A stretch of 7,610 nucleotides of DNA from Sphingomonadales bacterium. Lineage in GTDB: Bacteria > Pseudomonadota > Alphaproteobacteria > Sphingomonadales > Sphingomonadaceae. A program made the translations under genes and the position numbers. The notes beneath the pieces were generated by a model. It saw only the letters and a list, made by a program, of their open reading frames with translations, did no database searches and was not told where the DNA came from. The stretch lies in NCBI GenBank assembly GCA_027486275.1, contig JAIXPM010000194.1:1-7610 (forward strand), read 5' to 3'. Positions 6,420 through 7,610 of the stretch are shown piece by piece (the first letter of the stretch is position 1; each line of letters opens with the position of its first letter).

Positions 6420-7153
6420 GCATCAAGGCTTTTCAACAACAGGGTGGCGGCGGCCTTTTCGGCCTCTTGCCGGGATTTGCCGCTGGCACTGGCCGGCGGG
6501 GCGCCGCGCACCGTCACTTCAACGGTGAACACCGGCGCGTGATCAGGGCCATCGCGGTTCACGACCAGATAATCCGGCATGCCCAGACGGCGTTTTAGCG
6601 CCCATTGCTGCAGGGCGCTTTTGGGATCGTTCAGGAACGGGTGATCCGATTGCATCATCGGGCCCCAGTGGCGGGTGACAAAGGCGGACGCTGCCGTCCA
6701 GCCGCCATCGATGAACACCGCCGCCGTCACCGCCTCGGCCACATCGCCCAGCACATTGTCACTGTCGGCCAGGCCCTTGCCGCGGCTCACCGGTTCCATC
6801 GCAATCAATGGCCCGGCGTTCCAGCCGCGCGCCACGCGGGCGTTGGCCGGGCCTTCCACCATGGCGTGCAGCCGCGCCGTCAAGCGGCCTTCGGCTTCAT
6901 CATGCTGGCCATAGAGCAGGCCAGCGACCACGCAGCCAAGCACGCGATCACCTAAGAATTCCAGCCGCTGGTAACTGGCGCCGGGCTGGCGGGTGGCGCT
7001 GCCATGGGTGAGCGCGCGATCGAGCAGCGCCAGATCGGCAAATTCATGGCCCAGCACATCGCGTGCGAACGCCGCCAGCCGCTCCATCCGGTCGGCACGG
7101 GCCAATTCGGGGCCGGGCCCCGGATCGGGCATCGCCTTGCGCTTTCGAGTCAT
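6416..7153 (-). CDS. rnc: Ribonuclease III
   Basis: 245 aa from ATG 7151-7153. RNase III cuts double-stranded RNA, including rRNA precursors. The family signature QRLEFLGDR lies at 62-70, with metal-ligand residues Glu65 and Asp69. The second cluster GDVAEAVTAAVFIDGG contains Asp137 and Glu140, the latter equivalent to catalytic Glu117 of E. coli. A C-terminal double-stranded RNA-binding domain runs from DPKSALQQW to SRQEAEKAAATLLL. The position of E. coli Glu38 is Gln62. The frame stays open upstream to 7345, but that part overlaps the divergent pgi gene and has no family resemblance, so it is excluded. ATG 7130-7132 (238 aa), with AAGG three bases upstream, is an equally possible start. Stop overlaps era by four bases. 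Confidence 0.93.
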   Translation of the reverse strand: MTRKRKAMPDPGPGPELARADRMERLAAFARDVLGHEFADLALLDRALTHGSATRQPGASYQRLEFLGDRVLGCVVAGLLYGQHDEAEGRLTARLHAMVEGPANARVARGWNAGPLIAMEPVSRGKGLADSDNVLGDVAEAVTAAVFIDGGWTAASAFVTRHWGPMMQSDHPFLNDPKSALQQWALKRRLGMPDYLVVNRDGPDHAPVFTVEVTVRGAPPASASGKSRQEAEKAAATLLLKSLDA

Positions 7154-7245
7154 CGGCTTCGCCGTGGGCCGATTGCACCAGCCGGTCAAGCCTTTGGCCG
7201 CAACAGGGCTGGACTTCGCACGCCCAAGGCTGGAAAACAGGGCGC
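7154..7245. other. Divergent intergenic region between rnc and pgi
   Basis: About 92 bases that must hold the promoters of both rnc-era and pgi. On the minus strand TTGACC (7189-7184) resembles a -35 box, but no good -10 lies at the right distance. For pgi a purine-rich ACAGGG ends 3 bases before the ATG. The segment contains short direct repeats, GGCTGGA twice and ACAGGGC twice, with no known meaning. No clear operator is visible. Confidence 0.35.
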
Positions 7246-7610
7246 ATGGATCATCTTGCTGCCATCCGCGCCGCTGGGGCTGAACCGGTCGATATCCGCG
7301 CCCTGTTTGCGGGCGAGCCTGATCGGCTGGCCCGCCTGTCGGCAAGTGCCTGCGGGCTGCACATGGATCTGTCGCGCCTTGCCCTGCCGCTGCCGGTGCT
7401 GGATCAATTGCTGGCCGCCTGCACGGCTGCCGATCTGACGGGCTGGGGGGCGCGGCTGCTGGCGGGCGAGGCCGTGAACCTATCGGAAGGCCGCGCCGCC
7501 ACTCACCCCGCCGAGCGCGGCATCGGCAGCCCGGCTGATGTGGCGGTGGCCGAGGCCGCCGCCAAAGACGTGGCGCGCATCGCCGATCAGCTGCGCGCCG
7601 AGGCGGTGAC
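7246..7610 (+). CDS. pgi: Glucose-6-phosphate isomerase, N-terminal part (cut by window edge)
   Basis: The plus frame is open from ATG 7246-7248 to the right edge: 121 codons, roughly a quarter of a full isomerase. The protein interconverts glucose-6-phosphate and fructose-6-phosphate in glycolysis and gluconeogenesis. The clearest family match is at residues 71-91, LLAGEAVNLSEGRAATHPAER, which corresponds to the conserved GEKINxTExRAVLHxALR block of PGI. Preceding it are IRALFAGEPDRLARLS and MDLSRLALP, matching the family's N-terminal FxxDPxRF and DxSKN segments. The His-x-Ala-x-Arg end of the block is kept, but ALR reads AER. The active-site residues lie beyond the window. It is divergent from rnc. 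The call rests on the N-terminus only. Confidence 0.82.
   Translation, partial: MDHLAAIRAAGAEPVDIRALFAGEPDRLARLSASACGLHMDLSRLALPLPVLDQLLAACTAADLTGWGARLLAGEAVNLSEGRAATHPAERGIGSPADVAVAEAAAKDVARIADQLRAEAV

Noticed and set aside
5577..6542. 321-codon plus-strand open frame opposite era and the end of rnc
   Set aside because: Same antisense effect; the composition is unnatural and the opposite strand encodes Era and RNase III with complete motifs.
7154..7345. N-terminal extension of RNase III by 64 residues
   Set aside because: It overlaps the divergent pgi coding region, has no RNase III similarity and no ribosome site; ATG 7153 or 7132 fits the family length.
1..7610. CRISPR array, tRNA or rRNA gene, insertion sequence, integrase or attachment site
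   Set aside because: No regularly spaced repeats, no cloverleaf-like sequence noticed, no transposase or integrase motif in any plausible frame; the region is chromosomal housekeeping DNA.

Overview
The window comes from a high-GC alphaproteobacterium, most likely a sphingomonad (order Sphingomonadales). Three things point there: the rnc-era-recO-parC gene order, the alphaproteobacterial form of RecO, and a secreted protein with a PEPxxWA-type C-terminal sorting signal. This assignment rests on recognising protein families, not on a database search.

Layout from left to right. Bases 1-840 (minus) hold most of an SPFH/stomatin-like membrane protein whose last residues lie beyond the left edge. 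Just upstream (841-906) is a compact promoter: a perfect TATAAT box overlapped by a 19-bp inverted repeat that looks like a repressor operator. Bases 907-1625 (minus) hold three small genes of 106, 60 and 56 codons. Each encodes a single N-terminal hydrophobic helix plus a polar tail, and none has a function I recognise. They follow parC (1666-3912, minus; topoisomerase IV subunit A) and recO (3954-4682, minus; recombination mediator). On the plus strand, 4798-5508 encodes an exported PEPxxWA-CTERM protein that runs tail to tail into era (5505-6419, minus; ribosome-assembly GTPase), which overlaps rnc (6416-7153, minus; RNase III) by ATGA. At the right edge pgi (7246 onward, plus; glucose-6-phosphate isomerase) starts divergently from rnc and is cut by the window end.

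The minus-strand core is a housekeeping cluster: RNase III and Era act on rRNA processing and 30S maturation, RecO on recombinational repair, ParC on chromosome decatenation. In many alphaproteobacteria rnc, era and recO run together. Here an opposite-strand cell-surface gene sits between era and recO, so recO-parC probably needs its own promoter.

I see no mobile element, CRISPR array, tRNA or rRNA, and no convincing new multi-gene system. The least explained parts are the three small membrane proteins between parC and the SPFH gene, the operator-like palindrome over the SPFH promoter, and the PEPxxWA gene inside the era-recO interval. No stretch longer than about 100 bases lacks a gene.
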